Below, in pieces: positions 25,873-38,207 of a DNA stretch of 64,000 nucleotides. Both the position numbers and the translations under genes were made by a program. This DNA comes from Carya illinoinensis (lineage: Eukaryota; Streptophyta; Magnoliopsida; Fagales; Juglandaceae): the NCBI RefSeq assembly GCF_018687715.1, contig NC_056766.1:44556933-44620932 (forward strand), written 5' to 3'. The notes beneath the pieces are model-generated. The model saw nothing but the letters and a program-made list of their open reading frames with translations, was not told where the DNA came from and made no database searches. The first letter of the stretch is position 1; each line of letters begins with the position of its first letter.

Positions 25873-26511
25873 TGGAGTTTCTGGCACAGGAGAAACAAAA
25901 TGGTGAGTGAGCAAAGTTGCATTGAACCAAGACAAGTAATAGAAAATGCTCTCTCTTTGCAGCAATTTCACAGAGGAGACAGAGTTGTACCAAGCACAAA
26001 GATAAGAAAATATTGCTGTTGGAAGCCTCCTCCTCAAGGGTACTTGAAATTAAATATGGATGGGGCAATGCTTTTTTATCAACACAAGACTGGTATTGGA
26101 GCTGTTTTAAGAGAAGAAAATGCGGATATTGTAATGGCAGTAAGTATCGTCGAAAATGAAGTTAGTGAGCCAGAAGATATAGAGCTTCTGGCAATGTTCA
26201 GAGGTCTTCAAATATGTGCTAGTATGGGAATACAAAAACTGATTCTTGAGAGCAATAGGATGATGAAGGTTAATGAAGTCTAAGCCATTGGGGATTCTTC
26301 TTCTATGTTAGGAAACCTGGTGAGAGAGCTACCAAACCTTCAGAATTTGTATTTGTTTGGAGATTGTGTGGTTCCACATGTGAACAGGTTAGGGAATCAA
26401 GTAGCCCATAAATTGGCTAGATATGCACAGAATGTTGAGAGTTTATAAATGTGGTGGGAGAATATTCCTGAGTTTGTATCTCAAGCTGTTTGGCTTGACA
26501 AAAACTTGTAA
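25873..26511 (+). pseudogene. LINE RNase H-like (RVT_3) domain remnant
   Basis: One reading frame gives AWSFWHRRNKM, WKPPPQGYLKLNMDGA, GIGAVLREE, then a TAA at 26281-26283. It continues in the same frame with VPHVNRLGNQVAHKLARYAQNVE, a second TAA, and MWWENIPEFVSQAVW. This is the classic order of the plant RVT_3 RNase H domain from L1-type LINEs (or the domesticated host family): NxDGA, the E-LLA helix, the ESN/D position (here ESNRMM, Asp replaced by Asn) and a VxRxxNxxAHxLA end. Two in-frame stops and loss of the ESD aspartate argue against function. Confidence 0.75.
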
Positions 26512-26958
26512 TGTTTCCCTCTTTTAATGATATTACTCAACTTCCATCGATCTATGCACATAATGTACGGTTCAATTCCACGTGATGAATGAATTATTAA
26601 CACAAGCTCATAGATTTAATGGATTAAGGTGGAGCATGTTACACCATAATCTTACATAATACACAAGAAAACCTCAAAAGTATTTATCTCTTACCAACAA
26701 CATATGATTTTGAAAGCCACTTATCATCTCTCTCAACTAATTTTTACACTGTAATCTTCACGCTAAATGCAACACGCAAGGGTCCCTTTTTTGTTATATT
26801 CTTGAATGTAAGTAGCAAGAAAAATTGATTTTTTTTTTTTTTTTTTTGTCTCTTTTCTTTTTCCCCTTCAGACAGTGAACGATTTGGCCATGAATGCGAC
26901 CTTTATATATATGTACTACGTTTCCATATCTGAATTGGCTTGATCCTCCTGGTCCTTG
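26512..26958. other. Spacer, probably containing the reticulon 3' UTR
   Basis: No ORF is recognisable. A T-rich run (26829-26846) lies about 110 bp beyond the reticulon stop codon on the plus strand and would read as an A-run in its 3' UTR. Confidence 0.4.
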
Positions 26959-29900
26959 TCATGAAGTTTCCTCACCTCCTGCCTCATCTTCCACCCAATC
27001 ATATCTCATTCCAGACTGCTGATAACATCGGAAAGCCACGTACAGCATGAACACTGCATGCAACGTACACAGTTTTCAATATGATAAAGCAAATAAAAAA
27101 AAGAAAGCCAAGAACTTTGCTAATGGGGTACCAAAAGCTATTAAACTACTGAAGATTACAAAGGTGTTCTGACCTTCCCAAATGCGTGCAACAGTTGAGG
27201 ATAGGTTCAAAACCAGAAAAACAGTGGCTGCAGCCACGGCTTTCTTGTGAGAGCACGAGTCCCATATGTCGTGGAAGCGTCGAACCCAAAATTTAGCTGC
27301 AATTGGATTTTAGGACATGATGTTAAGTTCTCAACTATTCCAGAGGAAGCACATTGCCTAATTATATTCATTTTCCTCAAGAGATAACAAAAAAGTTGTA
27401 TTGAACATGTTCAGAATGAACAATTCCGGTTCAAGGTAGTACCCAACGTTTTAAAAATTGTCTTAGAATGCAGTAAAAACTTCATGCTGTTTTATCCAAA
27501 AATCTTTTTTCTTTCACAACGTTGAAGACAATAATATCCTGTTGCAAATTTTTCCTCAACTCTCAAACAAAGATTTGATAAACTACTTCCCATATATGGA
27601 GTTTTGAATATCCAAGGAGGCACGTTGTCTGTGTGTGTGAAGGAGGGAGAGAGAGAGAGAATGAAATGCAGTTTCTTGAGTTCTCAAGACGATGGGTCCA
27701 TGCCCCACTGACAAGCCCAAGAAAGATAGATATAGCTTAGATGTAGATTAAGAGCAAAGCAAGCAAAGTTTTGTATCTGAATTTCATGAGGAAAGACTAC
27801 AATAAGCAGAAGAATTTACCTATTGCGGTTAACTGTGCAGAATACAATGAACAGAGCTTTGGTACAGTGAAAACTCCCAAGAAACCTGAGGCAGTGAGCA
27901 CAACAATGCGTCAGTATAAATTTTAATGCTTAAAGCCGACACTGCAATTTCAGCAAACACTTACTATTAAACTGAACCACTTACATTTTAATCTGATCCA
28001 AAAAAAAAAAAAGAAGCAAAGAAAGAAATAAAGAGATTAAAAAAAAAGGAAACTCAAGGGAAACTCACCCAACTTAATCACAGTCCAAATGGTTATGCAG
28101 CTGCCACACCTGGCCAAAACAAAGAGCAGTGCTGCCAGCTGCCATTGTCACAATTTCACTATTTGTCACCTTTTGCATACTCCAAAAACCAAGAGGTAAA
28201 AAAGAATCGGCTTTTTGTAGCTCCATTAATGCTAACAATAAGGAAAAGATAAAAAGAGAGAGAAAAATTACCTTCATTGTAGTTGCAGGATGTCCTGAAA
28301 AAAGAGCTCTGAGTTTTAACAGCAACTCATTTACGTAAGGAAGAACCAATCTCAGTAACCACATTGCTTCTTGTTCCCCCAGTACACAGCTTGAATCATC
28401 GGTATATACAACACCCCTAATTCATTCATTCAGAAAAAGAAGGGAAAAAGCAGAAGAAGAATTAGAAAGTGGTCAAATTGCTAATATCTTTTCTTGTCAA
28501 TTAACAAGTTTTCAAGGGATTACCTGCATATGAGGGACCTATATATGAATATGGCTGAAAGATACACAAGCCCCATGTAGGAAGTCACAGAAACAAAACT
28601 GTAGATACAGTGATTAATAAGATCTTAGTTTTGGGCTCTGTTCTGAATCAGAAGGATAGCAAGCCAAAGAATGTATATAATTCAGGTTAAAAATCAATTT
28701 CCTTTACTGCGGATTTCCTAACCTGAGATTGACATCCTTTGTATAAGAAGATGAGAGGATGAAAAATGATCCAATTAGCAGGACAAGTGCCGACCTTGGG
28801 ACTTCCTTCCACATTACCAAGTCCACTGAAAAGCCAAACGTAGAAAAGAAACTGATGATAATTGCAGGAGTTTTCCTGAAGAATTTGCAAATTTTGCTAT
28901 GTTTCCAAAATTAGAAGTTACCAAAACTTTGTAATTTGCTGTGGCTTTCAGGAGAAGTTTGAAACTCATACGAACCTGTATCATAAAATCGTCAGAATCA
29001 AAAGTCCAACTGATAGATTCACATAGAAAACATCAAATGCAGATCAACTAAAGACTAACTTGGAGTGGGTTTTGAGAAATTCTGGCTCCTTGGAGTGGGT
29101 TTTGATAGATTCTGGTACAAGGTACGACGCCTTTCCACCGGAGGAGGCTGCTTCACACTGGCCACTGGTCTTCTACTAACTTGATGCAGCCTTTTCTCTT
29201 CATTGGCAATCTTCTTCTCTTCATTGACAGGCTTTTTCTCTTCATTGACAATCTTCCTCTGTTCGTTGACAAGCTTTTTCTCTTCAGTGACAGTCTTCTT
29301 CTGTTCATCGACAATCTGTTTCTCGTCATTGACAATCTTCTTCTCTTCATTGACACTCTTCTTCTCGTCATTGGCAATCTTCTTCTCGTCATTGACAATC
29401 TTCTTCTCTTCATTGACAATCTTCTTCTCTTCATTGACATTCTTCTTCTCTTCATTGACAAGCTTTTTCTCTTCATTGAAAATCTTCTGCTCATCGACAA
29501 CCTTCTCCTCTTCATCGACAATCTTCTTGGGTTCTGGAACATTGATTTTCTTAACATCACTATCAGTTTCCTCATCCATGTCCTCTTCGTCTTCTACATC
29601 AACAACATCGAGATCATCACCCTCGTCATCGCTCGCCACCACTTCTGGAGCATAATTCACCACACTTCGATCAGTTATGACCTTTTCTTGGCATACACCG
29701 AATTCCTTGTAAGTTTCATCAGATCCAGCAGTCCCAGTTTCATCAACTGGAATTTTGTCGGTTCCTCCATTAACAGACCCATCAGCAACTACATCCCCTG
29801 GTTCATCCACAGGTCGACTCAACTCTGACTTGGCCTTCCTCAACTGATTTGAACTAGCCTGTTCAGCTCCATTGCCACTTCCTTCGGTACCCTTGACCAA

Positions 29901-30404
29901 GTCCGACTTCACCTTCCTCAAATGCGCAGAATTGGGTTCCTTGAGTGGTTCAGATCTTGTTTTCCTCATCTGAATTGGGCTCCGCTCAAATTTCTCAACT
30001 GAAACACCAACCTCCTTGCTTGCCTCAGATCTCAGTTTCCTGGCCTGAACGGGGCTCTTCTTGATTCCCTCAGCTGAAACAGTCAGCTCCTTGCAATGTT
30101 CCTCAGAATTCTTCAGAGGCTCAGGTTTTCGTTTGGATATCTGAAATGTGCTCTTTTCAACCCCATCAAAGCTCTCGGATTTCCATGTCTTTCTCTTCCC
30201 ACTACTGGCCACTGTGGCACTCTTGAACCTTGAAGTACTGCCACCACCGCTACCACCACCGCCATTATTTGCAGAGGCCCCACTTTCCTCAGAGCTTTCT
30301 TCTTCTCCTTTAAAGACCTTAATCCCACCTCTCCCTTCGTCACTCTTCATCCTGCTCTCCCACACAGACCCTGCCACCACGCTTCTCCTTCTATCCACAT
30401 CCAT
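26959..30404 (-). CDS. RTNLB21: Reticulon-like protein, RTNLB21 type, with long charged N-terminal extension
   Basis: Nine exons join in frame to 691 codons: 29060-30404, 28922-28975, 28723-28825, 28524-28598, 28272-28416, 28069-28138, 27820-27885, 27174-27296 and 26959-27053. The start at 30404 gives MDVDRRRSVVAGSVWESRMK, a signature I associate with RTNLB21-like proteins. Residues 1-466 are a low-complexity charged extension with repeated L-R-K-x-[KR]-S-[ED] blocks and a heptapeptide array. The reticulon homology domain follows (about 467-670): VDLVMWKEVPRSA, a first hydrophobic hairpin, PYVNELLLKLRALFSG, TTMKLAALLFVLARCGS, KLCSLYSAQ, and a C-terminal hydrophobic stretch with FMLYVAFRCYQ. 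Reticulons are ER membrane proteins that bend tubules. The long extension should face the cytosol by family topology. The protein is longer than my recollection of the Arabidopsis homologue, mostly because of the repeat array. Confidence 0.88.
29187..29525 (-). repeat. 21 bp coding minisatellite (heptapeptide array) in the reticulon gene
   Basis: About sixteen 21 bp units encode the consensus [VI]-N-E-E-K-K-[IL] at about residues 295-406. Variants include VNDEKKI, VDEQKKT, VNEQRKI and ANEEKRL. All units stay in frame with no stops. The array is highly charged and predicts a long helix, either a coiled coil or a single alpha-helix. The opposite strand is also open through the array, but that is a by-product of the repeat. 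Confidence 0.9.
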
Positions 30405-33400
30405 ATCTAGTCACTTCCTTTTTACGCCTTCTCTCTCTCTCTATCTCTTCTCTCTCTGTGGCAATGATTACCGTGGTGGGACGGAGCTGTTGGTGGAAAT
30501 CTCGTAGAAATGTGCAAATACGCATAACGGTATTACTTCAATCAGGAATCTTCATTTCAGTGGAGGTAGAGAACTCGAAGACATTAGCACTGCATCGACG
30601 TCATAAACTTCTATGGCCGAATTTCATTTTATTGTAATTCGTACTTTTATAATTTCTTATTCTTCTTCTTCTTTGTGTTCTATTTCACAACTCGTGGTCT
30701 ATTTATACTTCACTGAATAATATTTTAAGTCACTAATTTTATCCATACCAAATTTATAAGAACTCCCATTTCATTTTCTGAAGTATTTTGTTTTCATATC
30801 TGCAGAAGAATCAACTCTTTCGTTACTTTTGATCTGTATATCATGTTTTTATACTAATCAAAGATCGTCAAATGTTAACAATGTAATCAATCATAATAAG
30901 TAATGTTACGTATAGTTATTTTTACGTATTTTTTATACACTCTATTAATATAATTGATTGGATTAATTTTTTAAGTACACAGAAGAATACATAAAAATGA
31001 CTATATATAAAATTTTTAATAATTAAATCTACGTTTTTCTTTTAGTTTAAATTTTTTGAATAAATAATAATTTGAGATTTTGAGTTTAAATCTCACTTCT
31101 ACACTTCATTCTATTAATTAAATATTTCAGATGTTAACGATATAATGTGTTGTAAAAAATATATCTTCTGCAACAACTACCAAATCAGAATCAGACAAAA
31201 GGACTCCAAAGGTGTAGACGACCAAAGTGAATATGGCAAGTCGTATAGAAGGTGTTAGGTATCGTGGCGGGCACGTTTACTTTTGGTGGGGGCTTTAGGA
31301 AGGGGGGTGTGTGTCCAAAACTCAAATGCTGCAGCATGTTCTTGTTGGTGGTAAAAGTCTAAGTTCCTTCAACGGCACAAAATGTGGGGTCAGAAATGGC
31401 TTATACGTTTCTGTTCCCTTTTTAAATCAGACACAGTATTCAAATCCCAAGAGACTGACACCTATCTCCATAATTTATGATTCACAAGCTTTGTCTACTG
31501 TCTTCTATTTATTTCTTCTTCATGAAACTCCATGGTATTGCCAACTCTACCTTAAAAAATATTGAATTGTCCTCGTGCATTTAGTTTTCTGCACTTTTGA
31601 AGTTTTGGTTAAGATTTTGAGGCATTCCTAATTTGGTCTTCACCATTTAGTTGTATTGCTTTTAATTGAAAAGGGAAAACGAAATTCTAATGCACTGCAA
31701 AAAAAATGCAGGAAATGTGTGTCGGTGGCCTGCAACTTTAGTTTTGTCGCCATGCAACTCTGTTCAGCCATACATACGATTTAGAGCCACATGCAGAGGC
31801 CAAAAAGGAGAACTACTGGGGTTTGTTTGTTGTTTATCCTGTGGGAATGATTCCATCAGTGAGTCATACGCCAAACACTCCCCATACTACATCTTTGACA
31901 ATCTGACAGGGTTAAAAGTTAAAGTTTCAGGCTTACCAAACACTTACCAGAAAAAAAGTACAGCAAAATTTCACCCTTACCAACTCCATGATTCGTATCA
32001 ATTATATGCATTTCCATGTCCCTTAAAGTATAAACTTAATATGCGAATTTCACGTGCATGAGATAGGAATATTACTGAAATGTGTTGGGATCTAAGTTTA
32101 TAGGTTTAGACTTCTGAACTTGCTGTTGTTTCAACATTACTTGTATAACTGTTTAGTATAGACTCAAACCTCAGAATAAACTATATATATTAGGCACGCT
32201 ATTCCTCCATTGTAGGTGAGAGTCTTTTAATAAATTATGGGATACCGTCCTCTTTGCAAAAAAAAAAAAATTATATATATTAGGCAAGAACGTCTCTATT
32301 TTAGCCGAAAATGACAAATTCCTTTCACCAAAGCTTGATCATCTAGGACAGATTTAGATTTGAATCTGTTTTGACACCTTATGCTGCTCAGTATAAACGT
32401 TTTGAGTTTCATCTTTTCTGCAGCGTAAGGTTAAATCTTCAGTAAAAACAATGGAATAAACAAAACTTGAGGAGAGCTGGTCAAAATTCATGTGCTCTGA
32501 ATCATCTGGCTTGGCAGTCTACTTCTTGGTACTTTCTTTTTTAGCTCCAAAAGTACCCTCGTCTCCTAGAAAACATTATAGGTAGTGTCTTTATTTGCAT
32601 GTGAGAGTTACAACTTTTGAGTGCCTCGGCTATAGTGCTCTCAAAGATTCTTCATCACAAAAGTAATGGGTTATTAAGTACCCCCAAAAAAAGAGATTAT
32701 CCTTAACGCTCTAATCATTCAACCCCACCAAAGTCGCATTTTACTTTTGAAAAATCATAGATCCAAAGTGAGAAAAAGATGATTAAAAAAGCAAAGAGAC
32801 CCACATAATCCCTTCAGCCACAATCCTCTCTCTCCCTCTCACTCAAAGGCAGAGGGATCCCAATGTTGCAATCCACCAAGCACCAACTCCTATCTCCTTT
32901 ACTTAAAAGCTTGATCTCCATTAAAAACCTATGCCCATATACTGTATACATGAGTGCTTGAGAAATCATGAGGCTTTTGTCTTTTATATTTAGGGTATTC
33001 GGGACTAAATTCTGTATAATTATTGAATGCAGACAATTTTTCATCTTACTCATACTTGTCATGTGACACATTTTAAGTGATTATTATTTAAGGAGTTGAC
33101 ACCTAAAATCATTTAAGATGTATCGCATCAACAAGTGAGACTAAAAAAACAAATTTAAGATTAATAATATTCCTCTTATTCGAAATATTTGTAACGCAAT
33201 TTCTCGTCTCAAAAGTATTGGATATCTGAGATGTTTAACGGCGTTCGATTTCTAGAGTTAAACTCCTTCCTCGAATTGCCTTTAGAAGTTTGTTTATAGG
33301 CCTTGGTGTAAGTTCTTGACGTGGGTGTTTGTTAATAGATTAGGTAGAGGGATTTGTCCATTATCAGTTCTATAACCATTAAAGCTTATTTTTCAAAAGA

Positions 33401-34455
33401 ATATATTCACGATGACCAACTAGAATGCTTTATGCGTTTCCACTAATGAATTAAATATGAGAATAGAGGCCAAAACAATGGTCATTCAATTAACAAATGC
33501 ATTGTTTTATATGGGTAGACGAAGATTGGTGAGCAGAAGTTCCAGAACTTGTCTGCTTCCATTTCTTTAATTGGTATTTGCAATTTCATTATTTGGGGGA
33601 AAGAGCATGGTCCACTTTCATGGACCTAAATTCTATGAACATGAGAATAAAATATGAAATATAGGGGTGAAGAGAGAAAATTTTGTGGTTCAGGTTAGAA
33701 AAATCCTTAATTTTTAGGGATCTACAGAAAGAAGTCTAGTTAGAAAAGCACAACTTGCAAGGTTATAGATTATTGCTTCCTGGAGACAATTTGCACCCTT
33801 AAACAACAAAGAGGGAAATATGAATTTGCTAGGAATCAACACAACCAGAGACGTCTATGTTAAAATAATAGATAAGCCATAAAGGAGGATATTCAAATAA
33901 AAATGCAGTTTCTAGAAAAACATTTGAAGTGAGAGAAACTTTTTGTATCATGAAAACACTGACTTGCAAGAATGAGTTTTGTTAGTGGATATATATACAG
34001 GCTACCTTTCAGGAACAGGATCATGCAAACTCCACCATCTCTGCCCCTGTAAAAATATAGTACTATCAAATCTATGAACACTTGTATAGAAGAGGAAAAG
34101 ATAGAATACATAAACATGAAATTTAAGAAAATAGGAGAGCGATCAAATTGATGAGGGCAGAGCTTACCTCAAAGTGGAAAAATTCAATTATGGCCTGAAT
34201 CCTGATCCTTATACTCTGTACCATATACAGATTCAATCTACTGACCAATATACATGCTTCTACAGACACTGACAACTATTTTTTGTACAAAACATACTCT
34301 AATGTGGAAGGTTCTTGTCATACTGGAACATTTTTAGACTCCACTAGAGAAGGGCAATACTTCATTTAAGCACTTATAATTTAACATTTCCAATGCGTAT
34401 TGGAGTATTTAAAAGCTGCTTGGACTCCTCATGCAAGGCACCCGTCTTTGTCTTT
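30405..34455. other. Intergenic region between the reticulon 5' end and the formin 3' end
   Basis: Just above 30404 is a CT-rich tract (30425-30460) that would be GA-rich in the reticulon 5' UTR. Two open frames of 85 and 131 codons on the plus strand (31311-31565, 31666-32061) have unusual composition, but I recognise no family or splice structure in them. Nearer 34455 the sequence is probably formin 3' UTR and spacer. No transposon ends are apparent. Confidence 0.45.
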
Positions 34456-37400
34456 TCACTCTGCTCTTTTCTTCTTTTCAAGCTCAAGCTGCCTGCAGTT
34501 CTCTTCGTGAGCTTTCTTGAACATTCTTACAAAGCTGAGCAGAGTTGAAATAACTGCAGATGCGATTCAGAAGAGTAACAAGGTAGCATAAATTTCACTG
34601 AAAAGAGCTGTACAAGCATGGCCCTTAAACTAGAATATATTGATGATCCTCATTGTTAAAGAAAATGACAACTTTAAGATTAGCAAACTACGGAACCTAG
34701 AACTTTTCCATTCATACATCCTTTATAAATAGATAAATAACCAACACATATGGTCTTTAATGATACAGAAAACCATACATCATGGTCACTAGAGTGACAA
34801 TATGTGAAGCTTTAGCTTGGGGAAACACACTATTATATTAGCATAAAGGAATGATTAGACACACAGCTTCCAATCTGATGAAAAACCCACGAAATAGAAA
34901 GATAACCAAAATTCCAGGTTTTATTGAATTTGAAAAAATTAACCTCATAAAATACTTATAAAAAAAAGTAATCTCATAAACTTAGGAACCAGAAATTGTT
35001 AAAACAGCCAAGAGATTTCAAAACCAAAACATGAAGCGTGGGAACAGTTTTGAGCTTCATACTTCTGATGACGGATCAGTTAATACAATGTTCAATCTGG
35101 AAAGCTTTAGATTCAAGTTAAAATACCTTGTTCAAAGGGGCAGCGAGATGGATCTTCCCCAAAATAAACGATCAGTGCATCCACATTTCTACCCTGTAAA
35201 CCATCCCAGATGATAAAGAATAGTTTTTTACAGTTATCAACTCTTAAAAACTCCAATTACTTTTCAGAATAAGGCCTACCACGCCAGAATACAATGATGC
35301 CAAAGACCTCACTTCGGCCTCAGAAAAAAGAAGGAACTCTTTTAAAGTCTGTAGAAGATAAGGAAAGCGATTACGTTAATGCTTGAACAATATAATTCCT
35401 TAGATAAAGTATCAGAAATTTTAGTTTAATGGTATCCCAACCAAAGTGCCATGCTCTGGTCATTTAGTCATTTTGATAATGTAACACAGATATCCTCATA
35501 AATTAGCGAGCACTTCATACAATCTTACAGTAGCTAAATTAGATATTCAGGCAATGATAGATCTTGACTATGGTGACAAAAAAACTAATCAACTTAAATA
35601 CCTTACGGAAATTTTCTGATACAGGGCCATCATTTTCTGAGGCAGACAGTTCCTGTATAACTTTCTCCAATCCTTTGCTTATGGTTTGCATTTCCTCTGC
35701 CAAATATTTCAATTGTATCTGGATGGAAATCACACATTTCAATCAAGAAATGCCTGCTCTATTACAAAATTCTTAGGATGACTCTCACCAAAAGCAAATA
35801 AGAATACCTTTGAAGCCAGCTCCAAGCTGGCAAGGTCAATGGAAAAATCAAGAACTTCTGGCAGCTTATCGGAGAGTACCTACAACTTAATCAAGCAAAC
35901 TTAAACTAACCAAGTACTATGCGGGTAAACTTCTCCACTGGAAACCACTAGAAAATCCATGCAGAATATGACCCAAAACCTGACATCTCATAATATGTCA
36001 ACATAATGCGTCTATAGCAAACCACATTTTAAGGTAGCATAGGTAACCATTGACACTTGATAAGCATACCATATGTTCCAAGAGAATTTTCAAACCACTG
36101 GAAAGTCAAGTTATAATATGAACCTACAAGAGATAAGCACCAACTTGTACCTTACAAAGATAATGCATGAGAGTCATCTTGTGGTTCTGTGCACGCGTGT
36201 CAGTAAGTTTAAGAAGGCTATCCAAACTAAATCCAATAGCAGATCCTAGAAAAATAAGGAAATAGAAAACCATGAAAGTCAGTTTGAAAATAGAAAACGC
36301 AAGGAGCATACGTGAACAGGATGACAGTGATATGTAAGACTTCAAAGCATAAGAGTGCAAGAGATACTGTTTTGGAAAAATATAGAAGAATATAGGGTAG
36401 GAACCAGAATGTGAAGTACTTTGATATCGAGCAATGAGCATCAACTGCTAAATGATCTTAGATTAAGAGCTGACCATTCTGGCTACAGCCCAGGTCAAAA
36501 AGGATATGCACTTATGTGGATGAGGATCTATAGACCATTACCCAAATCATACATACTCCCAATAAATCAGATGATCATACTTAAATTCATTTTTTCCATA
36601 CTTCTCCACACAGGTCTACTAAAGAAAACAGCCTAAGTGATTGATTTCATGTTAGTTATACTTCAATACAATAGTTAGATTCCTTCCTTCCATACTTCAA
36701 GCAGCTCCTTTACAAAGTTTCAGAAGGCAACTTACATCTTACACTATCCCTCATCTATAACTTTTTCTTCCTTGATTTTCCCTGTAATTGGCCCTAGATT
36801 TGTTGCAAAACTTTATAAAACAATATGATTCCAAGATTTATTAGGATTCCACATTCTCCAATCATCTAGAAATTAAGCTCCTCTTTATATCCTTACTATA
36901 ATTGGTAACAGAAACTCGAAACAATTTACTATATATCAGTGATGGCACTCCATGACCAACTTCTTTTATGAGAATTTTCTTCTTTGACATGCTTCTAAAT
37001 TATCTAATAAATTCAAAGTAGGGATGCCTTCTAACAGTGATGATAGATTATTTTGCTTCCTAACCTCTGTATATTAATGATCTTAGTGCATTTAGTCAAG
37101 TAGCCAGGCCAATGTAATATAAACTTACCCCTAGCAGTTCCCTGGTTCAAAGCATTTCCAAGTGACAGAACTGTCTGCATAATTCTCTTCAGTTTGGATG
37201 AGTTCTTGATCTGATGAGAAATCAGGTATAAGATAATAACAAATCAATATTACTAGAAACATTAAATTACTTGCACAAAGAAGTATGAGAATATGAGAAA
37301 ATAACTTGCCTCTTCTGCTGCTGAGTTCACAACATTTAGACCCTTTCTAAGGTCAAAAACCTAGATGGAACCATAAATGGGTCACATTTATACATGTAAA

Positions 37401-38159
37401 CCATAGCACTTTCAGAAAGCAGGAAGATTATGAGCTTTTTTTTTTCCTTTTTACCTGGGAATGGAACTGTATCTTGAATGAAAAAACTGTAAGCTTACAT
37501 TCCACACGTGGTACTTGCATCAACTCTAAGAAGAACTGTCATGAACATTTGCACAGCATATATTTTTATCAGGTAGAACGTATTTTCATATTGAGCAGTT
37601 ACTGCATATTAAGCAGTCACAACAGCTTAACTGAAGAGCTAAAATCAAGGGATTGATAAATGTCATCAAACATTAGAGAACAATAAGGTGAGTTTAACTG
37701 AAATGCAACATCTGTGTCAATGTATCGAAAAATATTCGTTATGCTTCTGAAAAGCAAGTATTATACATATACCGAACACACCAATCATTTTTCAAAATTT
37801 ATTAACAGGTTATTGAATCTAATTAAACAAAGAGTAAAGTGGGATTCCAATGAAAACCAGCACCCTGACAGCATTTTAAAAATCTTTCCAGCATAACTTA
37901 AGTCCCAATAAATGTCACAAAAAATAAGAATTTTAAATTCTTGAGACCAAAATAAACACAGATCCATCCACTTGCACCTTAAACATCTTGAGACAGGTAT
38001 GCACATATATCACACATTTACAGGTTGAAGACAAACATCTTCGGGATAAATGTAGCAACCAAACCCACATAAAAATGCACACACTGAAATTTTCAACTTC
38101 TCTTGACAATGATACACATGAAATCACATGTACACATGCATCTGCATGCATTCCCACAC

Positions 38160-38207
<48 letters not shown>

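Noticed and set aside
29181..29828. A 215-codon plus-strand frame rich in Leu/Phe/Ile, looking like a membrane protein
   Set aside because: It is the antisense of the reticulon heptapeptide array and its flank. A 21 bp repeat without stops on one strand readily stays open on the other. The minus-strand reading has homology and correct splicing.
31666..32061. A 131-codon plus-strand ORF between reticulon and formin
   Set aside because: No recognisable domain, no splice or promoter context, and the upstream part is A-rich. It is kept only as a remark in the intergenic entry.
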